A stretch of 64,000 nt of DNA from Betaproteobacteria bacterium. Its GTDB lineage: Bacteria > Acidobacteriota > Terriglobia > Acidiferrales > UBA7541. Shown here in pieces: positions 53,866 through 61,731 of this stretch (position 1 is its first letter; each line of letters starts with the position of its first letter). The stretch is from assembly GCA_903970165.1 (NCBI GenBank), contig CAJCHZ010000055.1:1-64000 (forward strand), given 5' to 3'. The translations under genes were made by a program, and so were the position numbers. The notes beneath the pieces are model-generated. The model was not told the origin of the DNA and searched no databases. It was given only the letters and a program-made list of their open reading frames with translations.

Positions 53866-54570
53866 ATGCTAAAAGGCATGGCAGGGTTACACAATTCGGG
53901 TGGTGGAGGAGTTCTCGGGCGAATAGCCCGGTTTGGGCTCCTTAAAGGAATTCGCTCGGTTGAAATCGATGCGGAAGACTTTCGCCGTCAGCTCAAAAGG
54001 AAATATGGACTGGACGTCCCGAACTTCCGGAACATGCACCGAATCCCCGTAGAACGCCTGGATGCCATCGCCAAAGCATTGATTCGCGACACCGAACGGC
54101 TTGCGCTCCTTGAAGGTGCGGGCTTTGGTCTCGGCGGGATGATCACTATCATTCCCGATGCTGGGCTGTTAACGATCTTCACTCTCCGGCTGGTCCAAAA
54201 GCTCTGCCTGCTGTACGGTTTCGAGAACCGCGGAGAAAACGAACACTTGGAGCTTTGGATGGCGGCGGCCGCCGCGATGGGCGTGGACTACGGCAAGGAT
54301 CTCGCGGAAAAGCAGCTCATCGAAAGGCTGGCCCCGCGTATCGCCGAACGCTTGGCCCTGAAGCTCGGGCAGGAGACGGCTGAGAAATGGGTGGGCCGCT
54401 TGATCCCCCTGGCCAGCTCCGTAATCGGCGGCGGATTGAATTTTATGTTTGTGCGCGCTTGGGGACGCCGCGTTCAGAAAAATCTGCGCATGCGGCATGT
54501 GGATGGACGGCCGATCACTACGGCTCCCTCTCCCGCCGCATATGTTCGACCGCAAGCCCTTCTCGCGTAA
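53866..54570 (+). CDS. EcsC family protein
   Basis: About 234 residues. A central pattern of EcsC proteins is visible: ERLALLEGAGFGLGGMITII (glycine-rich amphipathic segment), DAGLLTIFTLRLVQKLCLLYGFENRG, then LWMAAAAAMGVDYGKDLAEK and PLASSVIGGGLNFMFV. EcsC of Bacillus is a peripheral membrane protein encoded with an ABC exporter; its role is not established. The frame is open to TTG 53806, but those residues are unlikely; ATG 53866 or 53878 are both possible starts. It is followed 33 bases later by the beta-propeller gene. Confidence 0.72.
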   Translation: MLKGMAGLHNSGGGGVLGRIARFGLLKGIRSVEIDAEDFRRQLKRKYGLDVPNFRNMHRIPVERLDAIAKALIRDTERLALLEGAGFGLGGMITIIPDAGLLTIFTLRLVQKLCLLYGFENRGENEHLELWMAAAAAMGVDYGKDLAEKQLIERLAPRIAERLALKLGQETAEKWVGRLIPLASSVIGGGLNFMFVRAWGRRVQKNLRMRHVDGRPITTAPSPAAYVRPQALLA

Positions 54571-54602
54571 ACTCGTCTTCAGGTTTCCTCAGCCGCTGTG
54601 CC

Positions 54603-55865
54603 ATGAAACTTCGCCGCAAACCTCTTCGATTTTTTCTGGTTATTTTTTCTGCGTTCGCAGCCTTATTGGCGCCTGTTCCAGCACGTTGCCAGGATCCGGA
54701 AGATGTTAAAGGCGCTCCCGCCGAGCCCACGGATGCCGAGGAAGTGCGCGCCGAAATTGCCGCCTTGGAAAAACTGCGGAGCACCTTTCCTGATCGTGGC
54801 GCCGTACTCTATTCCCTGGCAGCCGCAAAACAGCACTTGCGGGAAACACGCGAGGCTCTGGCGCTTCTGAAGCAATGCCTGGCATTGCATGAAGGGTTCG
54901 ATCCATCCGGTGAGCCGCTTTTCCTGGAGTTGAAAACCATGAAGGAATTCACCGCCATGATCGAGGGTGTTCATCAGGATTTCCCCGTGGTGGCGCAAGC
55001 GCGCGAAGCGTTCCGCACCAAGGAGAAAGACCTGGTTCCGGAAGGCCTGGCCTATGACCCCCAGCGCAATCTTTTTTACGTGGGTAGCCTGAACCGCCGG
55101 AAAATCGTGGAAATTGGGCGCGATGGAAATGAAAGCGACTTCGTTCCCGCGGATCGTTTTGCTCTTCTGCCCGTGCTCGGCATTCGCTTGAATGCAAGCG
55201 ACGACACAGTCTGGGCTGATTCGTTCACGGATAGCACCGGCCAGAGCGAACTCTTGCACTTTGATGCTAGCGGGAAACTTCTGGGGCGTTTCAAGCCCGC
55301 CGGTTCGGCAAGACACGGCTTCAACGATCTCGTCGTTCGAAAAAATGGCGAGGTGATTACCACCGATAGCCTGGCGAACGAAGTCCTGCGATTCGACCCG
55401 TCTGCGCAGACCTTTGCGACATTGCCGCTTCATCGGCCGCTCTTTTATCCAAATGGCGTTGCCTTGAGCGACGACGACAATACTCTCTATGTCGCGGATA
55501 ACCTGGGCGTGCTGAGGGTGGACCTTGCGAACAGCCAGAGCCACGACCTCGATCCCGGGCCGCGTAGCACGCTAGCAGGTATTGATGGTCTTTATTGGCA
55601 CCGTGGCAGCCTGATCGGCATTCAAAACGGAATCGGAACGCCTCGCATTGTAGCGTTTCATCTTTCGAGCGATGGGCTTCGCGTAACGCGCGCGACAGTT
55701 CTGGAAAACCGAACGAGCCTTTGCGTGTTGCCGACTACCGGGGCGATCCGAGGCTCTGATTTCTACTTCATCGCGAACAGCCAGATCGATAACATGAACA
55801 ACGACAAAGTCATGGACGTAACCAGGCTGGAAGTGGTGCGCGTTGGTGTCCTGCGGCTGCCCTGA
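54603..55865 (+). CDS. Secreted beta-propeller protein (SMP-30/NHL-like)
   Basis: 420 residues. Signal peptide (RFFLVIFSAFAALLAPVPARC) cleaved around CQDPE; the Cys there follows PVPAR, so a lipoprotein is possible but the lipobox is poor. A helical region (about 45-125) with one TPR-like unit follows. From about 140 on, propeller blades repeat: EGLAYDPQRNLFYVGSLNRR, GFNDLVVRKNGEVITTDSLA, NGVALSDDDNTLYVADNLGV. Gluconolactonase-like enzymes have this fold, but catalytic residues cannot be assigned. ATG 54603 is chosen because the signal peptide begins there; the longer frame from 54387 overlaps the EcsC-like gene. Confidence 0.82.
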   Translation: MKLRRKPLRFFLVIFSAFAALLAPVPARCQDPEDVKGAPAEPTDAEEVRAEIAALEKLRSTFPDRGAVLYSLAAAKQHLRETREALALLKQCLALHEGFDPSGEPLFLELKTMKEFTAMIEGVHQDFPVVAQAREAFRTKEKDLVPEGLAYDPQRNLFYVGSLNRRKIVEIGRDGNESDFVPADRFALLPVLGIRLNASDDTVWADSFTDSTGQSELLHFDASGKLLGRFKPAGSARHGFNDLVVRKNGEVITTDSLANEVLRFDPSAQTFATLPLHRPLFYPNGVALSDDDNTLYVADNLGVLRVDLANSQSHDLDPGPRSTLAGIDGLYWHRGSLIGIQNGIGTPRIVAFHLSSDGLRVTRATVLENRTSLCVLPTTGAIRGSDFYFIANSQIDNMNNDKVMDVTRLEVVRVGVLRLP

Positions 55866-55991
55866 GAAACTCTTTCAGGCACCCCCAGCGTCGGAAGTGG
55901 AATTTCCTGCGCTGCCGCCGTACAGTATTAAGCATCCGGATTCGGGCGACGTGACGTTGAAGTCTGCGGCTACCAAAGAGGGGCGGCGAAC

Positions 55992-56483
55992 ATGCGTGGA
56001 ACACAAAAGTTTTTTAGTGGGACAATTCTAGTGGTTGTGGCCCTTGGCGTGGCCCTGGTTCCCCAACTCGCTTCCTCGCGATCCGTTAGCCACCTGGCCC
56101 AGGAAGCAACCAGTGAGCCTGTTCCGGCATTTCACACGACGCTTCCAGACGGACCGTTACCGGCAACTCTTAGTCCTTCGCTCTTCGACGACGCGACTGC
56201 CCAGAACGCTTATAGCCTGGCGGCGCGCATCAAAAAAGTCCTCTATCAGCAGCCTTGCTATTGCCACTGCGACCGCAGCCAGGGCCACGGCAGCCTTCTG
56301 GATTGTTATGTGAGCAAACATGCAGCGGTTTGCGGCGTCTGCGAGCGCGAAAACTTTTACTCGTACGAGCAATCCCGCAAGGGTAAGACGGCCGCACAGA
56401 TTCGCGAAGGCATCGAGCACGGCGACTGGCAACAACTCGACGTCACGAAGTACCAATCCCCTTTGCCTGCGCCCGCAAAATAG
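55992..56483 (+). CDS. PCYCGC-motif-like exported protein
   Basis: 163 residues. An N-terminal membrane/signal segment (GTILVVVALGVALVPQLAS) is followed by a variable region, then VLYQQPCYCHCDRSQGHGSL and DCYVSKHAAVCGVCERE, giving a Cys/His cluster (CYCHC, later CxxC). This resembles the PCYCGC motif of small exported proteins in Firmicutes, with G replaced by H. Metal binding is likely; which metal is unknown. GAGGGG lies 9 bases before ATG. It is 126 bases after the propeller gene, on the same strand. Confidence 0.8.
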   Translation: MRGTQKFFSGTILVVVALGVALVPQLASSRSVSHLAQEATSEPVPAFHTTLPDGPLPATLSPSLFDDATAQNAYSLAARIKKVLYQQPCYCHCDRSQGHGSLLDCYVSKHAAVCGVCERENFYSYEQSRKGKTAAQIREGIEHGDWQQLDVTKYQSPLPAPAK

Positions 56484-56588
56484 TTTCGTTGATCGCAGGC
56501 TGAACCTTTTCAGGCGGGTGCTTCCCAACTTCTCCTGCGGAGTGCCGATATCTGGTAATCTCACTCGGCCAAAGTGCTTTCAAGACAC

Positions 56589-57593
56589 ATGGCTAAAAAC
56601 GCCTGCTTTTACTTCGCCAGCCTCTGCCTTGCGCTGGCGCAGTTTTTGCTTGTACCGCGTGCGTCCGCGAAGTGGAAATATTTCCGCACGGGAAATGCCG
56701 CTGACAGCACCGCCATTCCGCGCGGCGGATTCGCGTTGATGGGTGGCGGCGACCAGGACCCTGCGCTGAAATTTCTATGCGAACGCGCCGACGGCGGCGA
56801 CTTCCTGATCCTCCGCGCCAACACCGAGGACGATTACGCCCAGAAAGTGAACGAAGAAATCCGCGCGCTCTGTCCGCTGAACTCCGCGGCAACCATCGTC
56901 TTTTCGGAACGCGAAGACTCGGACGATCCAAAGCTTCTGGGACACATCGCCCAGGCAGAGGTCATTTTTATCGCTGGCGGGGACCAATCCAACTACGTCC
57001 GTTTCTGGCAGGACACGCCTGTCGAAGACGCACTGAATCGCCACATTGCCGCCGGAAAACCAATCGGTGGCTCCAGCGCCGGTCTTGCGGTACTCGGTGA
57101 ATTTTCTTTTTCTTCCATGATTGACACGCTTCATTCCGCGGACGCGCTCGCCGACCCTTACGGCAACAAGGTGACTCTCGCGCGCGATTTCCTGCGGATT
57201 CCTTTGCTCACCGGGATCATCACCGACACACATTTCGCAAAGCGCGACCGCATGGGCCGGCTGCTCGTCTTCCTGGCACGCATTTTGCAGGACGGCTGGG
57301 CCAAACAGATACGCGCCATTGCGGTAGAGGAGGGTGCCGCTGTCCTTATCGAACCAGACGGCGAGTCGAAGATTACCGGCGCAGGGCCCGCCTATTTTAT
57401 GGAAACAAGAAATCCACCGGATGTTTGTCGAAGGAAGACTTCGTTGAGCTTCACAGGAGTTGTCGTCCACCGCGTTCCGTCAGGCGCTACGTTCAACATT
57501 AGAAATTGGAAAGGGGCGGGTGGAGACGACTATCAACTCTCCGTCGCAAACGGAGAAGTCAAAGCCCAAGGTTCAACCCACGGAATTTATTAG
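56589..57593 (+). CDS. Secreted peptidase S51 / cyanophycinase-like protein
   Basis: 334 residues. Signal peptide (YFASLCLALAQFLLVPRASA). FALMGGGDQDPALKFLCERA opens the S51 fold. AQAEVIFIAGGDQSNYVRFW is the conserved GGDQ site, and KPIGGSSAGLAVLGEFSFS holds the nucleophile Ser (consensus GxSAG). TDTHFAKRDRMGRL carries the DxHF..R motif of cyanophycinases, and AIAVEEGAAVLIEPDG the acidic partner. It thus looks active. The substrate may be cyanophycin or another isoaspartyl peptide; cphA is not present in the window. ATG 56589 starts the signal peptide; GTG 56574 is an alternative. Confidence 0.9.
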   Translation: MAKNACFYFASLCLALAQFLLVPRASAKWKYFRTGNAADSTAIPRGGFALMGGGDQDPALKFLCERADGGDFLILRANTEDDYAQKVNEEIRALCPLNSAATIVFSEREDSDDPKLLGHIAQAEVIFIAGGDQSNYVRFWQDTPVEDALNRHIAAGKPIGGSSAGLAVLGEFSFSSMIDTLHSADALADPYGNKVTLARDFLRIPLLTGIITDTHFAKRDRMGRLLVFLARILQDGWAKQIRAIAVEEGAAVLIEPDGESKITGAGPAYFMETRNPPDVCRRKTSLSFTGVVVHRVPSGATFNIRNWKGAGGDDYQLSVANGEVKAQGSTHGIY

Positions 57594-57613
57594 AGTTTGG
57601 AATCAGCTGCTCG

Positions 57614-58399
57614 TCAGAAGTGGAAAACCACTCCACCCATCAGCACAAAATTGTTTTGCTGCTGGCTGAAGAAGTTCGTACGCACCCAATCGCCTTCCAA
57701 ACGTCCTGACAAACGAGGATTGAAACGATAGTCCGCACCGCCTCCCACCTCCACAGCGAACGCCGTCCTGCTGTTGCCCGCGGTCTGCGGCTGTTCGTGC
57801 GCTCCTCCAAGGATGGCGTGCAGCCAAGGTTCCCATTTACGCTCACGCCAGGCGACCTTCGGCCCAGCGCCAAAAGTCAGGAGCTTTACGTGCTCGTTCT
57901 GGAATATTTCCGGCGCGAATCCGGTGTTAATGTTTCCCTCGACTCCGAACCACTCGTTGGTGAAGTAGGTTACCGAGCTGCTGACGCCCACGGCGCTGGC
58001 GTTAAAGATCGAAGACCGGAATCTAATCCAGTCGACGCCAAGCGCCAGTTGCCAGCGGAAATCGTCGCGGCCTCCGTAAATAAACTTCGGATCGGGCGCG
58101 GGCGAAGGAGCGGCTTCGGGTGAGGCGTTTTCAGAAGGCGATGCGAAAATAGGCACTGGCCCGAAGTTGGTGGCGAAATCGGTGACTGAGTTCGCAGCGA
58201 AGTTCCCGGTGAAGTTCGGAGCGAACGAAACGGCTGCGCTCGTGTCAGGCTGATAAAGCGTTGCACCGGCGGCCGGCGCAGGCGAATATCCTGCCGCGAC
58301 ATTGCGGCCGGTTGCAGCGGCTTCCGAGGTCGTATCCTGCCCGCGCACCGCGCACGCCGCCCCAAGCATCAAAAACACTACTGCAAATTGCCTCTTCAT
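57614..58399 (-). CDS. Outer-membrane beta-barrel protein
   Basis: 261 residues. Signal peptide (FAVVFLMLGAACAVRGQ). A Pro/Ala/Ser/Thr-rich segment (about 25-95) with degenerate FAxNF-type units (SFAPNFTGNFAANS, DFATNFGPVP) precedes eight likely strands (WQLALGVDWIRFRSS, SVTYFTNEWFGVEGNINTGF, FAVEVGGGADYRFNPRLSG) ending VLMGGVVFHF. The terminal Phe and strand alternation fit an OmpA/OmpW-sized barrel. GGGGAG precedes the ATG. It converges with the S51-like gene, with only 20 bases between. Confidence 0.85.
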   Translation of the reverse strand: MKRQFAVVFLMLGAACAVRGQDTTSEAAATGRNVAAGYSPAPAAGATLYQPDTSAAVSFAPNFTGNFAANSVTDFATNFGPVPIFASPSENASPEAAPSPAPDPKFIYGGRDDFRWQLALGVDWIRFRSSIFNASAVGVSSSVTYFTNEWFGVEGNINTGFAPEIFQNEHVKLLTFGAGPKVAWRERKWEPWLHAILGGAHEQPQTAGNSRTAFAVEVGGGADYRFNPRLSGRLEGDWVRTNFFSQQQNNFVLMGGVVFHF

Positions 58400-58490
58400 G
58401 ATTCTCCCCTCAGAGGTTTGACCCCACGCCTGGAATCAGCCACTCTTTTACGGTAATCAAGACCATAGGCCTTTGTCTACGTTCTTTCGT

Positions 58491-58560
58491 GGGCAGGTGC
58501 CGAAAATAGGGGCAGGGTGGGTTTGCCCGGCAGAGCAAAGCTGGGGTTTTGGGCCTGCCC
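58491..58560. repeat. GC-rich imperfect hairpin region after the cupin gene
   Basis: GGGCAGG (58491-58497, again near 58510) faces CCTGCCC (58554-58560), with an inner GGGTTTGCCC segment. It follows the cupin stop on the - strand and lies about 90 bases before the barrel gene. It could stop transcription or be an extragenic palindrome. Confidence 0.4.
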
Positions 58561-58561
58561 T

Positions 58562-58933
58562 TCAGCGGCCATGCCGCAGGTAATCGTCGGTTTTGTTAAG
58601 CCAGTCTTCCCGCGGCGGGTTAAAAACGTCCAGGTCCACGGTGTCTTCGAGCGCCCACGCTTCGTGCGGCATGTGTGGAGGAATGCACAGCACTTCTCCC
58701 GCGTGCACCACAATCTCTTTGCCGTCGATCGCGAACTTTAATGCCCCTTCGAGAATGTAGGTCACCTGCTCGTTGTGGTGATGATGCATCGGCACGTGTC
58801 CGCCCTTCTTGATAAGCACGCGAGCCAGCATGATTTTGTCACCGACCACCATCTCGCGCTCTATCAGCGGATTCAGCTGCTCGCGCTGCACGCTCTTCCA
58901 AGGGATGTATTTCATTTCCGCAGGGTTGCTCAT
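58562..58933 (-). CDS. Cupin domain protein
   Basis: 123 residues, a single cupin barrel. Motif 1 is GGHVPMHHHHNEQVTYILEG with three to four His and a Glu for metal binding; motif 2 is HAGEVLCIPPHMPHEAWALE with the last His. VGDKIMLARVLIKKG is the first strand. It probably binds Fe, Mn or Zn; it may be an enzyme or a small sensor. Its ATG overlaps the stop of the amidohydrolase gene (ATGA), so the two are co-translated and probably serve the same pathway. Confidence 0.9.
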   Translation of the reverse strand: MSNPAEMKYIPWKSVQREQLNPLIEREMVVGDKIMLARVLIKKGGHVPMHHHHNEQVTYILEGALKFAIDGKEIVVHAGEVLCIPPHMPHEAWALEDTVDLDVFNPPREDWLNKTDDYLRHGR

Positions 58934-60279
58934 GGTTTGGCTCCGTACAGTTTTGCCGCAGTATCGTGCAGGTACATGTGCGCTAATTCCAGAGCTCTGT
59001 CTTCGCTGAACGCCCCTTCGGAAACCAATTCCGCGAGCGCCGCGGCAATCGCCATGCGCGCGGAACGCGACGCCAGCCAGAACGTTTCCTCCGCGCCCAC
59101 CGCATCGTTGAACGGAAATGCGTCAGAACCAAACATAATCCGTTCCGGGTACAGCGAAATCCACTGCTTCAAAATATTCTTTAGCTCCGACGGATAAACG
59201 TAATAGCCCATCAACGACGAATCCGTGTACACGTTCTTCGCCGCTGTCATCCAGATCATATCGAGCGTGTACGGATAGCCGCCATGAATCAGCACGAAAT
59301 TGATCTTGCTGTTGCGCGGGTCCCGCACCACGTTTTCCAGATTCAGTGGATTCCCGTTGCGCATGCTGAAGTAATCGCCAATGCCCACCGCGCTGTGAAA
59401 ATGCACGGAAAGGTTCTGCTTGCCGGCTTCGTCAATCAGCACATGAAAAATGTAATCCTGAAATGTCCGGTACTCGTCTTCCGTTGGAACGCCGCCGGAA
59501 TGGAAGCGGGAATAGATGGCCGCTGCTTTTTCCCAAGGGGGATCCTGAAAATACAGCGAGCGGAAGTAAGCGGCCTCAAATTTCATGGCCACTCCGCCCT
59601 TTTTCTTGTTGTCGCGAACGGTCTGGCGGACGAACGCCTCGTACCCTGCCAGATCGGCAGGCAGTGCACTCACATTTTCCTGCTTCATGTAGCGATGCAA
59701 GACTTTTTCCTGCAAGGGGATGTACACGCCCATGTCCGGGTTCTTCCCCGTCTGGTCGCGGTTGTCGAGCGGAAACAGGAAAGAATCCACGAAGAAAACC
59801 CAGTGAAAACGCTTCGGATCGAGATAGGGGGCCAGCGCGACGCGATTCGCAAGACAAGTTTCGATATTTAATTTGTCCAGGATGCCGTCCCAATACGCCG
59901 TGCCACCCGCGGCCTCGGCCGCTTTTTTCTTATCGATGAGCCATTTGGCGTGTTCCGGCTTGAAATCGTCGTAAGGATAGCCAAACAGCGCTTTGGCCGC
60001 GGCCACGAACTCGGGATTCGTGTCGCGCAGCCGCATCACAGAACTTTCATCCGGCGGCGCCGCCTGGGCGTCCATGTCGGAATCGTCGGGGAAAGTGGCG
60101 TGCGAGTGGTTGTCGTAAATTGGAATTTGGTCGATCTGCTTCAGAAGCTTCTCGTAAATTTTGGGCACATCGGCACCAGCGAGCGGCTTTGCCTGTGCAT
60201 CGGCCAGCGGCGCACGGAAGAAGAGCGCAGCGAGCACGAAAACAAAAATGACTCCACTCGAACGAATCAAATTTCTCAT
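58930..60279 (-). CDS. Exported amidohydrolase-fold metal-dependent hydrolase
   Basis: 449 residues with a signal peptide (GVIFVFVLAALFFRAPLADA). The metal site starts YDNHSHATFPDD (HxH type), with FHSAVGIGDYF, NFVLIHGGYPY and IMFGSDAFPFND carrying later ligands on the TIM barrel. This is the amidohydrolase_2 / uronate-isomerase-like side of the superfamily. The Sec-like signal suggests a periplasmic enzyme. GAGGAAATCG precedes ATG. It is coupled to the cupin gene by 4 bases. Substrate unknown. Confidence 0.88.
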   Translation of the reverse strand: MRNLIRSSGVIFVFVLAALFFRAPLADAQAKPLAGADVPKIYEKLLKQIDQIPIYDNHSHATFPDDSDMDAQAAPPDESSVMRLRDTNPEFVAAAKALFGYPYDDFKPEHAKWLIDKKKAAEAAGGTAYWDGILDKLNIETCLANRVALAPYLDPKRFHWVFFVDSFLFPLDNRDQTGKNPDMGVYIPLQEKVLHRYMKQENVSALPADLAGYEAFVRQTVRDNKKKGGVAMKFEAAYFRSLYFQDPPWEKAAAIYSRFHSGGVPTEDEYRTFQDYIFHVLIDEAGKQNLSVHFHSAVGIGDYFSMRNGNPLNLENVVRDPRNSKINFVLIHGGYPYTLDMIWMTAAKNVYTDSSLMGYYVYPSELKNILKQWISLYPERIMFGSDAFPFNDAVGAEETFWLASRSARMAIAAALAELVSEGAFSEDRALELAHMYLHDTAAKLYGAKP

Positions 60280-60366
60280 CGATTTCCTCGCAAAAAGGTA
60301 GGACAGGCGTTCCTGTTAACCCTGAGTCTCCAAGATTCCGCCTTCTTCTTTATCTTGCGCGAATGC

Positions 60367-60392
60367 AAAAAATGGACACGCTCGAAAGCGTG
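60367..60392 (-). terminator. Terminator-like hairpin after the aminotransferase gene
   Basis: On the - strand: CACGCT-TTCG-AGCGTG, extended by GGG/TCC, then ATTTTTTG. It begins 2 bases after the aminotransferase stop. Dispersed palindromes of similar look exist in related genomes, so it may also be such a repeat. Confidence 0.55.
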
Positions 60393-60394
60393 CC

Positions 60395-61579
60395 CTACCG
60401 CGCCACAGCAGCCCGCCACTTGGAGGACACTCTCTGCATTCTACCCAAAGCCTCATCAAGCAACTCCAGCGCGCTCGCCAGCGAAAACCGCAAGTAATTC
60501 TTCCCGCCAGCACCAAACGCCGCTCCTGCAATCCCGGCAACACCGGCTTCTTCTAAAAGAATCTTCGCCACTTCCTCCGCCGGCAGTCCGGTCTCTTCAA
60601 TATTTACCCAGGCATAAAACGCGCCGCCTGGCGCCATACAACGAAATCCAGGAATGCGATTCAGTCCAGCCACAAACAAATCGCGTCGCTTGCGGTACTC
60701 TGCCACCATCGCGCCCACAGCGCCTGTGGAATCACGCAACGCTTCCATCCCTGCTATTTGTGTGAATTCGGCCGTGCAAGTGAATGTATTGAGCACCAGC
60801 AAATCCATCGCATCGATCACATGCTTTGCCGCCACCGCATAACCCAGCCGCCAACCCGTCATCGCAAAACTTTTCGAAAATCCATCAATGATGATCGTTC
60901 GCTCCGCCATCCCCGGCAGCGACCAGATCGATTCGTATTCCCCGCCAAACAAAATCCGCGCATAAATCTCGTCGGAAATAATCCAAAGGTCGTGTTTCTC
61001 TGCCAGCGCCGCGATTTGTCGCAGCGCATCGCCGCTAAAAACCGTTCCTGTAGGATTGTTGGGCGAATTGAAAATCAACGCGGTGGTTCGCGGAGTAATC
61101 TTGCCAGCGATCTCGCCAAGATCAGGCTGAAACCCGTTCCTCTCTTCCAACCCGAATGGCACCGCCTTCGCGCCTAACCCACGCGTGAACGACGGATAAA
61201 TTGGAAACCCAGGATCGGGATAGAGCACCTCATCGCCCGGCTCGATGAGCGCCATCATCGCGAGCGATAGCGCCATCTTGCACCCGGGCGCGACAAGCAC
61301 CTGCTCCGCGGTCACGTCCAATCGCCGCGTCAGCTGCAAATATTCCGCAATGGCCTCCCGCAGCGCCGGAATCCCTCGCGTCGACACATACCGATCCCGC
61401 CCCGCCGTCACAGCCTCGCAAACCGCCTGCACGACCGCCGCAGCCGGATGAAAATCCGGTTCGCCGAGTTCCAAATGGATAATCGATCTGCCGGCGCGTT
61501 CCAATTCCTTGGCGCGGGCAAAAACCGAGAGCGCTCCTTCGCCATTCAATTGAGAAACGCGCGATGCAATGCGTGGCAT
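60395..61579 (-). CDS. PLP-dependent aminotransferase, class I/II
   Basis: 394 residues. Family landmarks: LELGEPDFHPAAAVV, GIPALREAIAEYL, LIFNSPNNPTGTVFSG, WIISDEIYARILFGG (Asp and Tyr to PLP), and IIIDGFSKSFAMTGWRLGYA with the Schiff-base Lys; GGKNYLRFSLASALE near the end holds the substrate Arg. It resembles AspB/AlaA-type enzymes that transfer amino groups between aspartate or other amino acids and 2-oxoglutarate. ATG 61579 is chosen; the frame is open to 61678 with non-conserved residues. Its 3' end is followed by a likely terminator. Confidence 0.93.
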   Translation of the reverse strand: MPRIASRVSQLNGEGALSVFARAKELERAGRSIIHLELGEPDFHPAAAVVQAVCEAVTAGRDRYVSTRGIPALREAIAEYLQLTRRLDVTAEQVLVAPGCKMALSLAMMALIEPGDEVLYPDPGFPIYPSFTRGLGAKAVPFGLEERNGFQPDLGEIAGKITPRTTALIFNSPNNPTGTVFSGDALRQIAALAEKHDLWIISDEIYARILFGGEYESIWSLPGMAERTIIIDGFSKSFAMTGWRLGYAVAAKHVIDAMDLLVLNTFTCTAEFTQIAGMEALRDSTGAVGAMVAEYRKRRDLFVAGLNRIPGFRCMAPGGAFYAWVNIEETGLPAEEVAKILLEEAGVAGIAGAAFGAGGKNYLRFSLASALELLDEALGRMQRVSSKWRAAVAR

Positions 61580-61662
61580 AGTCGTCCGCTGAATCCTATC
61601 ATTTTGCCGCACCAAGCGCCCAGGCGGATGCGCGCAAAGCTCCGCGCCAAAATGTCTCCTGC

Positions 61663-61707
61663 AAAAAAACAGAGGCACGGTTTCCCGTGCCTCTTTCCCG
61701 TGCCTCT
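61663..61707 (-). terminator. Rho-independent terminator of the Oar-like receptor gene, duplicated arm
   Basis: On the - strand: AGAGGCACGG, loop GAAA, CCGTGCCTCT, then GTTTTTTT. The hairpin is at 61671-61694, the T-run at 61663-61669. The 13 bases TTTCCCGTGCCTC occur twice in tandem (61681-61706, + strand), so the transcript has two alternative 5' arms. Confidence 0.85.
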
Positions 61708-61731
61708 GGCCATTCGCCGGTTCGCGACGGT

